From assembly GCA_964059195.1 (NCBI GenBank), contig CAXKWD010000001.1, positions 216,636,484 through 216,700,483 of the forward strand: a stretch of 64,000 bases of DNA, written 5' to 3'. The first letter of the stretch is position 1. Each line of letters opens with the position of its first letter. This document shows, piece after piece, positions 52,177 to 63,299 of the stretch. The position numbers and the translations under genes were made by a program. Origin of the DNA: Ectobius pallidus (lineage: Eukaryota; Arthropoda; Insecta; Blattodea; Ectobiidae). A model generated the notes under the pieces. The model ran no database searches, had not been told where the DNA came from, and saw only the letters and a list, made by a program, of their open reading frames with translations.

Positions 52177-53054
52177 CAGGGTGGCGCACGAAATGTCATA
52201 CAGTTTAGATTGTTTATATAATTTTTAATATACAAAATATGGCATACAATTTTATATTAAATTACTCCCCTGAATGTGCATGATTAACGAGCATGCAGGA
52301 CGTGTTCAATATGTCCACCTTGTTGGCGTAATCACCTCTTCGAGACGAACCCTGATGTTTGTAACCACTCTACGACACAAGCTTTCTGACAGTCCCTGAA
52401 AGAAAGTTGTGATGGCCGCTCGCAGTTGCATTAGATTTTCAGGTTTATTGCGATAGACTGTCTCCTTCAAGTATCCCCAGAAGAAATAGTCACAGGGATT
52501 GATATCCGGGCTGTGTGGCGGCCATATTGAACCGCCCTGAAAACGTTCTGGATATCGATGGGACACTGCACGTGGTCCAAAATATTCATGCAGGAAATCA
52601 AGAACAATGTTTGCTGTATGAGGACGAGCTTTATTTTGCATGAACTATTGTGTCTCAATTGGCAGCCTTCTTGCATAGAGGTGCGGAAGAAAATTATTTT
52701 GTAACATGCCCATGTAGCGCGCACTGTTAATAGTGACGTTAAAAAAGAAAGGCCCAATGATTCCATGACTGGAAATCTCCGCGTAAAACAACACCGTCTT
52801 CACTTTCTATCCGAGCGTCAACCGGCTCTTGTCCGCCATGTTTCACAAATAATAACAATGGTTAATGTGCACAATGTGCAATGTTTCACAAATCGAATCG
52901 GGTGACCCCACGCATGCGCGGCATTGACAAGTGCTGCCTTCTAACGAACCATGCATGGACTAAGGCTAATCGTCATAAAATTTGAAAGTTCTAAACCCCA
53001 AATTAAACTTTTTATTACATATTTTCAGTGTATGACATTTCATGCGCCACCCTG
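52177..53054 (-). mobile_element. Tc1/mariner-like element in family A
   Basis: Ends CAGGGTGGCGCACGAAATGT and the inverse ACATTTCATGCGCCACCCTG; TA on both sides (52175-52176, 53055-53056). The other family A copies have a single TA at this place, so the duplication is proven by the empty sites at 182-190 and inverted near 22815. 878 bp. Confidence 0.95.
52306..52839 (-). pseudogene. Tc1/mariner transposase, deleted
   Basis: Begins MADKSRLTLG at 52839, hits a TAG, then resumes inside the catalytic domain: VLFYAEISSHGIIGPFFF, NSARYMGMLQNNFLPHL, IETQ followed by TAG, then FMQNKARPHTANIVLDFLHE (the second Asp of the usual DGARPH is changed to N-K), and the third Asp region SIWPPHSPDINPCDYFFWGY, LKETVYRNKPENL to the stop at 52306. 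The DNA-binding half and the first catalytic Asp are missing. Confidence 0.88.
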
Positions 53055-53742
53055 TATATACACTATTGAAGATGGATGTTATATTTCAGAAAGTGATTCG
53101 CATGTGTTTGTTGTTAAGGGAACCGAATATTTGTCCTGTTAAAATAGCCACAAACTGGGGGGGGGGGGGGTCTTGGCTCCGGTTTCCATAAAGGCTTGTA
53201 CTATGATGATTTTACTTACGGCACTTGTGCTTTTTTAATTTTTACAGCACGGAGATTTTTTTTGTTTTCATAGCAACCTGATTGCGTGCGGGAATGTCAA
53301 GTTACGATCCACGACAACAATATTCGTAAGTACCGCTAATTAGTTACGTCGTGAAAAAAAAGTACTTTAACTCTGAGCGGTCATTCGGTTATCCAAGTTA
53401 ATGTAACAGAATAATTATGTCCACGGTAAAGGGCTGGTTATAGGCGGTCATGGAGGATCCACCAAACAGAAATCTTATTAGACGCAAGACTACTATTAAT
53501 GACCCGGCTGCTTTTAGAACACAATAGATGAGTTAGGATTTGGAGATGGCATTTTAGCTATGGTTGCATATGACCAGTCTACATTTACGTGGTTTTGCAT
53601 TCATTTACAGTTAGTTCGACTGGGAGCTGGACCAAACAATCCAGCCTCCAGCAAGTATCTGTGGAATGCATGGATGTTCCATCGAGTAGATGATTTTCGT
53701 TACAGAGTGGGCACTAAATCATTTCACAATAACTGCTGTTAT

Positions 53743-54655
53743 TTAAAAACCGAGCGAGGTGGTCGACTCGCAATCAAGAGGTCCCAGGTTCAAATCCCGT
53801 GGCCGGCCAATTTGATACATATTTTTTCCCATGGTTTCCCCGGTCGCAAAGGCAAATGCCGAATTGGATGTTTACATACAACGAATCATCCTCACCATTT
53901 CATCCTGTATCACATCCATTTGAATTAATATCAGTTGAAATTTACTCCATTAAGTACACCAATAACACAGCCCAACAAAAAATAACTTTTTGTTTGGTGT
54001 CTCAGATGTTTTACCGGATTTTGGCTATACTTAGTGTGCTTATTCCAAATATGTAAACAGTTTTTCTCTATCGGCTCTACTTTTGTCGAGGGGGATTTTA
54101 TTCGTGAACTCTTAGTCTAGCGAAAAAAAAAAATAACTTGCTTGATAATATTATAGCTAGTGAAGTTCTTGACCATACTTTGGACACGTAGGACAAAAAC
54201 TGTACGAAGTACAGAAAAAATAAAAGCTGGATTATTTTTTGGCCGTCAAATTGACAGCTCATAAGTCATAAACGACCGAACAGTATGTGATAATAACAAT
54301 TTTTTTTAAAGAGCCCATGTTATACTGTTGCTTTCTTCTTCAGATGATTTAGAAGCTAAAAATAGGCACTGTTTTTTTATTTATAACAAACGTAAAATGG
54401 AATAATATCCATAATGGTAATACTATACCTCAAAAATTAAAGCTGATAGGGCAAAACTAATGGGACATTTGACATCAGTGATCTAAATATACCCAGGAAT
54501 AGGTATAAATTCTAAGGCACCAAAATAGCTGTCGGTCTGTGTAATAAAAACAATTGACAATCAATAGTGCCATGGCCTACCCTACTACGTATCTCGAACT
54601 CCTGATATGGCCTAGTAGCTAAAAGAGTATAAACACAGCTGAATTTAAAAAAAGA
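53743..54655 (+). mobile_element. Type S SINE, split by a DNA transposon
   Basis: Full head AACCGAGCGAGGTGGTCGAC (A-box), GGTCCCAGGTTCAAATCCCG (B-box), and body to CCATTAAGTACACCAATA at 53964; the tail resumes at 54547 with AAACAATTGACAATCAATAG, CATGGCCTACCCTACTACGT, ending CACAGCTGAA. The ORFs 53560-53928 and 53799-54056 overlap the SINE and are not genes. Confidence 0.85.
53965..54542. mobile_element. Chapaev-like (CACAG) non-autonomous DNA transposon
   Basis: Ends ACACAGCCCAACAAAA and, inverted, ACACAGACCGACAGCT; AATA on both sides (53961-53964, 54543-54546). CAC-type ends with a 4-bp duplication fit the Chapaev/CMC group, but the inverted repeats are short (10 of 13 match), so the superfamily call is tentative. 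578 bp, non-coding. Confidence 0.65.
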
Positions 54656-55332
54656 CAAGATTTAACACACTTACTATCACCTCATGTTTAACATGAAAAC
54701 CAAACTCTGAAAATAGTATGTAATTGTAAAAGTAGTCAATAAACCGTGTCAGGTTACAAGGGACGATGTCAGTGATTTACGGTTGATCAGTTTAGGACAC
54801 TCCCTCCCCCCGAAACTGATTTATAAATACGTATGTGTCTGCAGAGTTGATCCAAGGAGATTAAGAAAAGCCATTTCATAATTACCATATTACAACTATT
54901 TTGGTTCATTAAATGTCGTAAATAATGAATTAGAACTGGTTCTGTAAAATCTACCAAGCCTTCTCCTTCATAATACATGGAAAGCATTATTTAAAATTTA
55001 TTTTAAATATTTAAACTTTGTTTTTCAATATCTATTACGGGTGGGACACAGTTTGGACAACGATTTTAATGGTGCACAGAAACAGGTTCATTTGCTGTTC
55101 TGCTAATAGTGTTATAGTCTTAATGTTATTATTAATGAAGGTATGAGGGATTAAATAATAATTATAAACTGTTTCCAGGTTGACAGAACATTCATATAAC
55201 TCTTACAATAATATTTAACAAAACTATCACCATTACGGGTGGGACAATAAGTCACTTTTTGCTATTTTACATAGTAATTAACCACACATAGTTTTCGAAG
55301 TTAATCTTATACCAAATTGGGGAAAAAATAGT
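54656..55332. other. Unassigned, with repeated ACGGGTGGGAC word
   Basis: TTACGGGTGGGACA occurs at 55036 and 55234. Possibly part of an unlisted element. No gene seen. Confidence 0.4.
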
Positions 55333-55519
55333 TTTATGCTGCACCCTAGGCTCCTCTCTAATGAGGCTCGCCTGGGCAGGTGGGGTTTAGGGTTTCGTCA
55401 CAGAAGAAATTCAATGTGAGACATAATAAACCTCGTGCTATTCAGTATATTGCTCCTAAACTAACATAAACGTTCCTAACCTAACAAAACGGCGGAGCTT
55501 GGCTGGGGTGCAGCATAAA
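55333..55519. mobile_element. Small TIR element (187-bp MITE)
   Basis: TTTATGCTGCACCC at 55333 and the inverse GGGTGCAGCATAAA at 55519. GC-richer than its surroundings (GGCTCGCCTGGGCAGG). No target duplication recognised. Confidence 0.7.
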
Positions 55520-55564
55520 TCTATCTTTTGCCATTTTATTAAATGGCTGAGACACGTTTTCATG

Positions 55565-55800
55565 ATTTCGTTCAAAGTTACTCTCCACTGTATAATGTAA
55601 AAAAAATACTTACACGATTTCCTTATGCAAACCATCTTGAAAGTCTGTTGTAATGCTAATCGTCCTTCACCACTAACTCATTAGTAGACATCGTGGCATA
55701 CACGACGAACACCAAACGAAGACTAAGCATACAAGCGAGTTGGTATCACGTGACCATGGTTGACTCCCTAAAGTTTCCTATAGACAGCGGATTTTTTGGT
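55565..55800 (+). repeat. Repeat shared with 60785-61025
   Basis: The CACGACGAAC, AAGACTAAGCATACAAGC and ATCACGTGAC blocks recur in the same order and orientation at 60920-60985. Diverged, unknown nature. Confidence 0.6.
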
Positions 55801-56720
55801 TAAAACCTATTCTTTTCTTGAGTTTCCAGTTGCAGATAAAATTGTACTTACGCATTTGATGAGTGACTTAATTTATAGCACCTAAAATAGCCTATGTCAG
55901 CGTTAGTGACTATTTTCTCCTATTTTACCTTTAAAATACTAAAAAAAAACCCTGATTCACATAACTTCCTCTGCCCAGATAAATGTTAGCCTCTTAGTAT
56001 AGGTCTAATATAATTATTATGTTGACATTCTCTTCACGTAAATTGGATGTAAAAACGAAGAGAATCTCCTTGCCACATCATATCGCATCCCCGAAGGATA
56101 CATAACTCAAAATATGATTAATGTATTCTCGTAACTTTCTTTACTTTAAGTATGTTCAATGCATTTTTATCACTTCACATTTTGATATAGAACAAGAGGC
56201 CATATTACAAACAGCACGTAAGTTATTCAAAGTGGGTGGCTATAACTATTATTCAGATTTTTTTTTCGAAAAATGTTTCAAATAAAAGTTTTAGCTCTTA
56301 GCAAGCTATGTGCAAAATTTAAAAGAAATCGTCAGAGCCGTTTTGGAGAAAACTGCGAAAAAAGTAAATTTCTTCATGTAAAGTCCTCTTAAAAATAAGA
56401 GAAACTTTTCGTCGATCTTTGTGTCACATCTTCAGAAGGTACTTGACCAAAATACAACATTTTACTTTCATATGATTTTCCGATCTGTAGCAAGGCTCTT
56501 CACAGACATCCACACTCACAGAAATGTTCCCGAAAATAATATTTTTGGATTCAGGGGAAAATAGTATTCAAAACGTGTGTAGATGTAGATGTAGATGTAG
56601 ATATCTCGTCCTGTAGATCCTGTGTTGAGCGGGGCTCAAGGATATAGAACACGTCAGATCAAAAAATACATGCATGTTATAACAATAATATAGGTCTACA
56701 GAAACTGCAAGCTGCCAAAT

Positions 56721-58364
56721 TTATCCAAGCTGGAAATATTCCTCCAAATTGTAGAAGGTGTGAGTTATTAAAAATTCCTTGACAGCTGTTTTGAAAGGTT
56801 TGCTCTTTCTTTGAATACATAATAATTTAATGTTGTTTGGAAGCTTGTTATATATTTGTACTGCAGAATAATACGCACCCTTCTGAAAGAGTTTTAACGA
56901 GTTATTTGGTCTGTGTAGATCATTCATGTTTCTGGTAGTACGTCCAATTAGTTTGAAATTTATCAATATTATTCACTACATAACACATAACAGAGTATAT
57001 ATACTCCCCTGTAAGAGTGAGGACTTTTAATTTTTCAAATAGCGGTTTACAAGATTCCCTTTTTTTCTTTCCACATATTATTCTTATTGCCCGCTTTTCT
57101 AATCTAAATATTTTCTCCCTATGGGTAGAGTTGCCCCAGAAAATGATCCCATACCTCATTACCGAGTGAAAATATGCAAAATATACCATAAGTAATGCAT
57201 CCTGTTTTAATATATTATTCAAAATTCTTAAAGCAAAGCACGCTGAACTCAGTTTTGGACTTATCATTTCTATGTGTGTCTTCCAGTCAAGATTTTGGTC
57301 AATTTGTAGTCCTAAAAAGTTTACATTGCTAATTTCTTGTATGATTTGTGTTCCATAATTAATTTCAAGATTTGAGATACATCTGATTTTTGTCCTAAAT
57401 TGTATAAAATGGGTCTTATCAATATTAAGTGTCATTTTATTAGCTAGAAACCATGTGTTTAACTCGTGAAAAGCCTTTGTAGCTATTCTTGATAAATGTT
57501 CTTGTGACGTTCCTGTTACAAGTACACTAGTATCATCTGCAAAGAGCAATACCTTTGATTCGTCACTTAAGTTATAGGGCAAGTCATTAATGAAAATTAA
57601 AAAGAGCAAAGGTCCCAGTATTGATCCCTGAGGTACCCCATTCTTAACAATCCCTAGGTTAGATTCATTTCCATTTATTATTACCTTTTGAGTTCTATCA
57701 GAAAGATATGATTTGAACCACTTAAGTGTTAAATTATCGAACCCATAATGATCCAATTTTTGAAGTAATATTTCATGATTTATACAGTCAAATGTATACA
57801 GTCATATACAAGATATGATTTGAACCACTTAAGTGTTAAATTATCGAACCCATAATGATCCAATTTTTGAAGTAATATTTCATGATTTATACAGTCAAAT
57901 GCTTTAGCTAAGTCGCAGAAAATTCCCAGAGCATATTTCTTTTTATCTAACGCTTCCAATATTTCTGTAGTAAGTTGAAATGTAGCATTCTCAGTGGACA
58001 TGCCACTTCTAAATCCAAACTGAGATGAAGTAAGAATGTCATTCAAATTAAGATAGTGTATTATGCGGTTGTACATGACTTTTTCAAAAACTTTTGAAAA
58101 TGAGGTTAAGAGTGATATAGGTCTGTAATTTGATGGTAGATTTTTGTCACCTTTTTTAAAGAGGGGCTTAACAATAGCATGCTTCAGTCTTTCTGGAAAT
58201 ATTCCATTTTCAAATGAACAATTGCATATGTGACTAAGAGGTTTACTGAGTTCCGATGAGCAGCTTTTTAATAACTTATTACTTATCTCATCCCATCCAG
58301 ACGAGCTTTTACTTTTGAGAGACTTGATTATATTTTCAATTTCTACGTGGGAAGTCAGGTTCAA
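56721..58364 (-). pseudogene. LINE reverse transcriptase, broken by a duplication and a frameshift
   Basis: Part 1 (58364-57780, 194 codons): NYRPISLL at 79-86, QFGFRSGMST at 115-124, and palm motif A with D151 and D157 (CDLAKAFDCINH). Part 2 (57756-56920, 278 codons): KSYLSDRTQKV, GVPQGSILGP at 40-49, the catalytic FADD at 72-75, then thumb and GLQIDQNLDWKTHI. Part 3 (56966-56721): the C-terminal tail (LIGRTTRNMNDLHRP, LKLFQKGAYYSAVQIYNKLP, FLITHTF) in another frame. A 107-bp tandem duplication separates parts 1 and 2; a small indel near 56960 separates 2 and 3. All key catalytic residues are present. Confidence 0.9.
57703..57901 (-). repeat. 107-bp tandem duplication inside the reverse transcriptase
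   Basis: 92 bases (57703-57794) are repeated exactly at 57810-57901, with 15 bases of filler (TATACAGTCATATAC) between. The period of 107 is not a multiple of three and breaks the frame. Confidence 0.97.
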
Positions 58365-58545
58365 TTGAAATCTATGGTTCCAAACTGTAGATTTTGTTAG
58401 TAGGTCTACTGCCTTAATGCTAATATTATTTATAGGAATACATTTCTCTGCAATATATGCTAAAAACTCAATTTAGAATTTGGGTGTCGAAAAAAATACT
58501 TCCTCTCCCTATAGTATGTATGGTATGGGCAGAGGAAGTAAAAAG

Positions 58546-58828
58546 TGGTTATTTCGTTTAATATGTTAACATTAAACTCATGGGTTATTAATCTTGAAAA
58601 TTGACTCAGGCTTATAAGTGGCAGCAAGAATTCTCGTACTTAGGACAGATCTTAAAATTTATTCTGGCAAGCATTCAACAAAAGAGGTTAGGTAAGTTTT
58701 AATCGTTCTTAGTTTTTCCGGCTAATCGAAAATTACGATTTTATTCTAACGCCATCATTGATGCTCTTGAGACCATAGAAACCTAGATCGTCACCAGAGA
58801 ACGATTGAAGAAGAATATTATATAAATA
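58546..58828. other. Unassigned spacer
   Basis: No repeat or gene recognised. Confidence 0.4.
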
Positions 58829-60469
58829 CTAGCTTAAAAGGCCCGGCGTCGCCCGGGTTTTTAGGTAGATTTCGAAGAAAAATCTACCTATTGCAATGGA
58901 TACCATGTCACGATTTTCGAAAAATTCTTTCATATCTCTACGTTTCATGCTCCCCTAAGTACGAAACCACCGCCCGTTCAAAAAAAAAATTTGTGATATT
59001 TATATATCTTTACACGATAGCGGCCGTAATTTTGAAGATATTTGAACCAAATTTTAATATGTTATTTTTAGGCCCAATAGTTCGGACAAGTTCGTTAATG
59101 AGCAAAATTGGCCCAAGGGGGTGGTCGGGGGAGGGGGATGGAATTTTTAAAAATGTATATCTCGGCCCCTATGAAGTATAGAGGGAAACTTTGTTTGAAT
59201 AAATTAGAGTACTCGCTACGGAGTTTACAGTGACACCAACGATTCGGGGGTTCGAGTGAGGGTGGGGGTGGGGCTTGAAAATTCGAAACTTTTGAAACCA
59301 CGTCTTGTGGGGTATCGTTGAAAAGCTCTTGATGAGTACTCTACAAATCAATAAATAGTTTCTTGATAGCTCTCATATGACGCGAGATTTTAATGTTTGA
59401 AAATAATAACACTTAAAAGAATTATTATATCATAAGTTTGTCTTGTTTAGCGGCTTTGCTAATTTTATTCATTGTTGATCTTGCGCACGGCCTCCCAGAA
59501 TATTATATTCTATTCTTGTTGTCAAAACAAATGATTGTAGGCTCTTCCTCATTACTGCAGGTTTGCCATGCCAAGGCTAAAAAAGAAGAGTGCTCCGCAG
59601 CGATAATAAATTAAACCAAAAGCACTTTGAAATCTACCTCAGCCTGTAGGCCTGTCTAAAGGGATTTTTTTATTTTGTAATTGGAAATTAACTTATGAAG
59701 GACTTTCGTTTTTTAAATTCTAGGTCCTTATATAGGTATTTAGAATTTGAAATAGGAAGAAAGGCTTATCACACTCAAGCTATTCCCTCAGAAAACGCTT
59801 CCTATACCTTTTTATGGTTCATAGAGGATGTAGAATTTTGCATCCCATCGCTTATACAGTACACAGCAAGCCTAGTAGGAGTTCAAATAAGAAGAAACAG
59901 AAATTTGGTAATATTAAATTGTATTGTCTTTGCGGAATATTTATTTCTCACTCTCTTGTTATTATAAACCCGTTTTGGGGATAAAATTAAACAGAAATGC
60001 AATATAACTTTCATACTTCTCTCCCCAAAACATATTACCACACCACGTATTGTTTTCTCTATGTCCAGGGTACAGAAAGTTATGTGACTGCATTATTTTC
60101 GTGGATTTCTTCCTTAAAATATTTATTTATAACATGAATTATATTGATATATTCTCTAATTTGTCAAATTCTAGTTTCATTTATTTCCAAACCCATCCGA
60201 GACCCACTGGCAACAATATTATGTTATCATGTCAACTTACTGTGATTTTGATTGGACAATTCTGTGTAAAAAGGGATTAAGTATTCTCAATCATATTTGA
60301 TTTTAGGCATTTAAAATCAAAATTTTGCAAAATCCTTTCTTAGAGAGCACTTACATTATGAAACGAAGGTACTGTCAAAATTAAAAGTCTCTACCTATTA
60401 TAGTTTAGGCTCTATGTTGATTCTCTGTCAGTCAGTCAGTCAGGACAAAGCCTCTTCTATATATAGAGA
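58829..60469 (-). mobile_element. Non-autonomous Helitron (type H) containing family F
   Basis: Minus strand: starts TCTCTATATATAGAAGAGGC at 60469 after A; (GACT)n follows; ends with the hairpin ACCCGGGCGACGCCGGGC and CTTTTAAGCTAG at 58829, next base T. Insertion between A and T is as expected. Collinear with 39732-40563 except for 58862-59665. The ORFs at 59695-59967 and 60050-60280 fall in this repeat. Confidence 0.88.
58862..59665 (-). repeat. Family F repeat, copy 3, inside a Helitron
   Basis: Matches 18999-19691 inverted. It sits between TTACAAAAT and AAACCCGGG of the Helitron consensus (compare 40521-40537). It has extra sequence (59400-59640) not present in copy 2. Either a later insertion or cargo that moves with the Helitron. 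Confidence 0.8.
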
Positions 60470-60479
60470 TTGTAATGTC

Positions 60480-60602
60480 CAACAGAAACAATAATCTGTG
60501 GTACATGAATGTGTGTATATGTATATATATATTCATATACCACAGATATTGTATATATGTATATATGTGTATATATATAATATACTATATATATATATAT
60601 AA
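60480..60602. repeat. TA-rich microsatellite with a palindrome
   Basis: AATAATCTGTGGTACATGAA is partly mirrored by TTCATATACCACAGATATT (60530-60549), around a (TA)n run that continues to 60602. Confidence 0.8.
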
Positions 60603-60784
60603 TAACTAAGGAGAGGCTATCTAATCTACATTATCTGGCATGAACCACTCCCCAACATTTCCCATAAACGTCATAATTGGTACACGGCAAGACAGGAATG
60701 TAAACAACAGCTTTAGATGTCATGTAATCTGCAGAGTTGAGGCTATTGAGATAATTATATCTTTACATGATTTAAGCTATGTTT

Positions 60785-61025
60785 GAAGTCACTTTTCACT
60801 GCCTGATTTAGAAAGTATAATTTGAAATAAAACTTACATGGATTCCATTCTGAAGGTCCTTATGATGGCGAAACTTGTAACTGCTCTTTCACTGTTAAAT
60901 CCAGACATCTTCATACCATGCACGACGAACGCTAGACGACAACTAAGTATGCAATCAAGCAACTCGCAAGTAGCCATCACGTGACTTGAGCTACGTCATA
61001 TGGTTTTCTATAAATAGGAATGTAA
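60785..61025 (+). repeat. Repeat shared with 55565-55800
   Basis: Same block order: GCACGACGAAC, ACAACTAAGTATGCAATC, ATCACGTGACTT. Diverged, unnamed. Confidence 0.6.
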
Positions 61026-61162
61026 ACAAGCAACCTTTTCTGGATTTAAATTACACTTATAGCAATGTATAGTGAATACCTCTAGATTCAAAATTCCCTA
61101 AACGCCAAATTATATTTTCTTCCTTATGTACATCACCAGATTAGAATGGGTGCCTTAAATTG

Positions 61163-61614
61163 GTTTTTGTACGACGTGATATTTACGAATATTGTTGCCG
61201 TGGATCGTCACTTGACATTCCCGCACGCAATCTGGTTGCTATGAAAACAAAAGCAATCTCAGTGCTGTAAAAATTACAAAAAGCACTAGTGCCGTAAGTA
61301 AAACCATCATAATACAAGCCTTTATCGAAAGCCGGAACCAAGGCTCCCAGTTTGTGGCGACTTTAATAGGACAAATATTCAGTCCCCATAACAACCAACA
61401 CATGCGAATCACTTTCTGAAATAAACATCTATCTTCAATAATGTATATACATAATATTTTCAGCTAATATCTAAATTAATATAATTAAATTGATATAAAT
61501 AATCATCGTGCAAAAATTAGTATGCAATACTCGTGCCGTAAGCGAATAACGGATCTCGGAAATCGAAAAAACTCTTTCCTCGATCCGTATGCACCGCTTA
61601 TCGCAATATACTAT
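61163..61614 (-). repeat. Family A copy 5
   Basis: Minus strand: TAGTATATTGCGATAAGCGG at 61614, then the hairpin region and the 3' end GTCGTACAAAAACC at 61163. About 13 bases of the 5' arm are missing compared with copy 4. Confidence 0.85.
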
Positions 61615-61959
61615 TGTTTATATATGAGGCTAAAAAACCCCCAAAGTACTATATAAAGCCATGTTGAAAATCAGAGATAAGTTCAAAAACCCCTCTATCC
61701 CACTGCAATAAACTTTAAAAACACCTCTTTTTATGAATGTCGTTTAGGGGGTTTTGAATCTAGAGGATTACAAGTTACATCTACAGAGTTCATGCAAAAT
61801 TTATTCTGCACATGGATCATATAAATAGGCCTATCTGGACTCCTTTTAGTCTGGGCGAACCTTTTGACAGCTATTTTTAAAGGTCGAGATATTTAATGTC
61901 TCTTCCAATATGTTATATTTATTTATTTTTTATTTTATCTTATTTTTATTTTTAAATTG
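61615..61959. other. Unassigned stretch
   Basis: No gene or repeat recognised. Confidence 0.4.
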
Positions 61960-62450
61960 CATGAATACATAGATAATAATATAAGGTCCTGAAACCCCGA
62001 AAGAGCAGGAACTCGTGCTCGGGGGCAGTTCCATGCTTATGTTTACCGGTACATGTTTTACATTACTGAAATATAATCTTAACCTAAAATTACCTTAAAA
62101 CTAAACAGACAAAATATTGTGAAATAGTACAAGGGGAAAAGACAAAAGCTAAGAGTAAAGGCTTGACTCAATTGATATAAAAAAATATTATAATAATGAA
62201 AAATAAATTATCATGATAGCAGCAGGTACCAAAAATATAAAGCTATTTTAAAAGGGATGAAAATCTAAGTTATATGAGATTTTTTAATTTTAGATTTAAG
62301 GACTCCATAACTACAATTGGCTAAAACTGGATGTAATGTGATTTTAGAATGTTACAGACGAGGACTGAAGCTAGAGCTATGTTACAGTGAAATATTTGGG
62401 TTCTACTAATGTACTAGTTTTATTTCGTCTAGTGCTGTGTTCAAAATCCT
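61960..62450 (-). mobile_element. LINE 3' end, older copy of the right-edge LINE
   Basis: Minus strand: a TRRNKTSTLVEPKYFTV-like block at ~62430-62380, degraded middle, and a LKSKIKKSHI tail with stop at 62263-62265, paralleling the copy at 63783-64000. 237 nt downstream is the hairpin CCCCGAAAGAGCAGGAAC / GTGCTCGGGGG (61994-62026), also present in the other copy. Confidence 0.5.
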
Positions 62451-62994
62451 GCTTTTTCTGTGGCAAAGCCCTAAGTGTTGCACATTGTGTACGTTGAAAA
62501 CTTATCTTGGGGGGGACGGAATACCTCAAATCCCTCATGGATCTTTCACAGAAAGACGCAGCAGCAGGATTCGTGAAACGTCTTGTGAGTGCTACCTAAA
62601 TCTATCGCATTCCTTATGTTATGATTCGTTTTTAAATAGAACAGGCATACTTCTCGTAAGTTAGTTAATATTAGCATATCTATAATTTAACGTAGGTCTA
62701 CCTTTTTATGTTAAATATGCAGATGCAGAATGTATACTGGTTTTACGAATGTTTAGTTAATATTTTTATTTATTTATTTGTAAGGTTTTTATAGTTGCTT
62801 TAATCCAAATGGTCATATAGCGACTTATAAATTACGCACAAAAATAATTACATGAAATTGGTTTACACAAAAGATAAAAAATTGAAATAGGCCTAGGTCA
62901 AATTATTACATATTTAGATTTCATTTAGAAGTATTAATATATGTATATACCTATAATACAATACCTATAATATAGGCTACCAATAATTTAATTT
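62451..62994. other. Unassigned stretch
   Basis: May contain more of the degraded LINE on the minus strand; I cannot align it by eye. The ORF at 62437-62664 is not supported. Confidence 0.3.
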
Positions 62995-63290
62995 GGGGTA
63001 CGCCGTAGAGTAGGAGTTAAGGCGATGCGCTACAAACAGGAAGGCCGCGGGTTCGATTCCCGATGAGGTCGTTGGAGTTTTACAATTGGCCTAATCTTTC
63101 TGGTGGCACTATGGTCCTGGAGTCGACTCTGCCTCTGACAGAAATGAGTACCAGGAGCAATCCTGGGATAAAGGCGGCCGGTGCTGACAACCTTACCACC
63201 TTCACGTGCCCAATGTCCAAAACCCGGGAGCCTCAACCTCCTGGAACCCTCTGGGCCTCCAGAGCCTATACAGAGAACATTTTACTTTTT
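62995..63290 (+). mobile_element. tRNA-derived SINE, fourth family
   Basis: The head GGTACGCCGTAGAGTAGGAG with A-box-like sequence and a strong B-box GCGGGTTCGATTCCC at 63047, followed by a body with GGTCCTGGAGTCGACTCTGC, GGGATAAAGGCGGCCGGTGC and CCTGGAACCCTCTGGGCC. Single copy here. The 76- and 68-codon ORFs over it are not genes. Confidence 0.65.
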
Positions 63291-63299
63291 TAAAAATAA

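Larger units (their letters stand above)
51995..53360 (+). repeat. Family A copy 4, interrupted by a mariner
   Basis: 5' half 51995-52176 (TAGTATATTGCGATACAAGT, hairpin arms GGTGCATACGGATC / GATCCGTTATGCGC), 3' half 53055-53360 (to GTCGTGAAAAAAAAG). A G run lies at 53158-53170. Split at ATTATGTA by 52177-53054. Confidence 0.88.
56580..58452 (-). mobile_element. Jockey/CR1-like LINE, 5'-truncated, with (TACATC)n tail
   Basis: Minus-strand element of ~1.87 kb that keeps the reverse transcriptase and C-terminal domain, ending in a TACATC tandem tail (56580-56602 as TAGATG). The endonuclease domain and ORF1 are absent. Boundaries come from comparison with family E copy 1 (AAACGTGTATATATGC in the unoccupied site). 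Confidence 0.9.
55950..58545 (+). repeat. Family E repeat, copy 3, interrupted by a LINE
   Basis: Left part 55950-56579 and right part 58453-58545 together match 36372-37194. The right hairpin is ACTTCCTCTCCCTATAG at 58498 opposite GGGCAGAGGAAGT at 58539. Confidence 0.8.

Noticed and set aside
53560..53928. 122-codon frame
   Set aside because: Its second half is the type S SINE; the first half has no motif.
56580..58452. Intact, active LINE
   Set aside because: All reverse transcriptase motifs are present, but a 107-bp duplication, a C-terminal frameshift and loss of the endonuclease exclude activity.
63000..63075. tRNA gene
   Set aside because: A-box and B-box are present, but the stems do not close and a SINE body follows. 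The same applies to 10338, 26153 and 53743.
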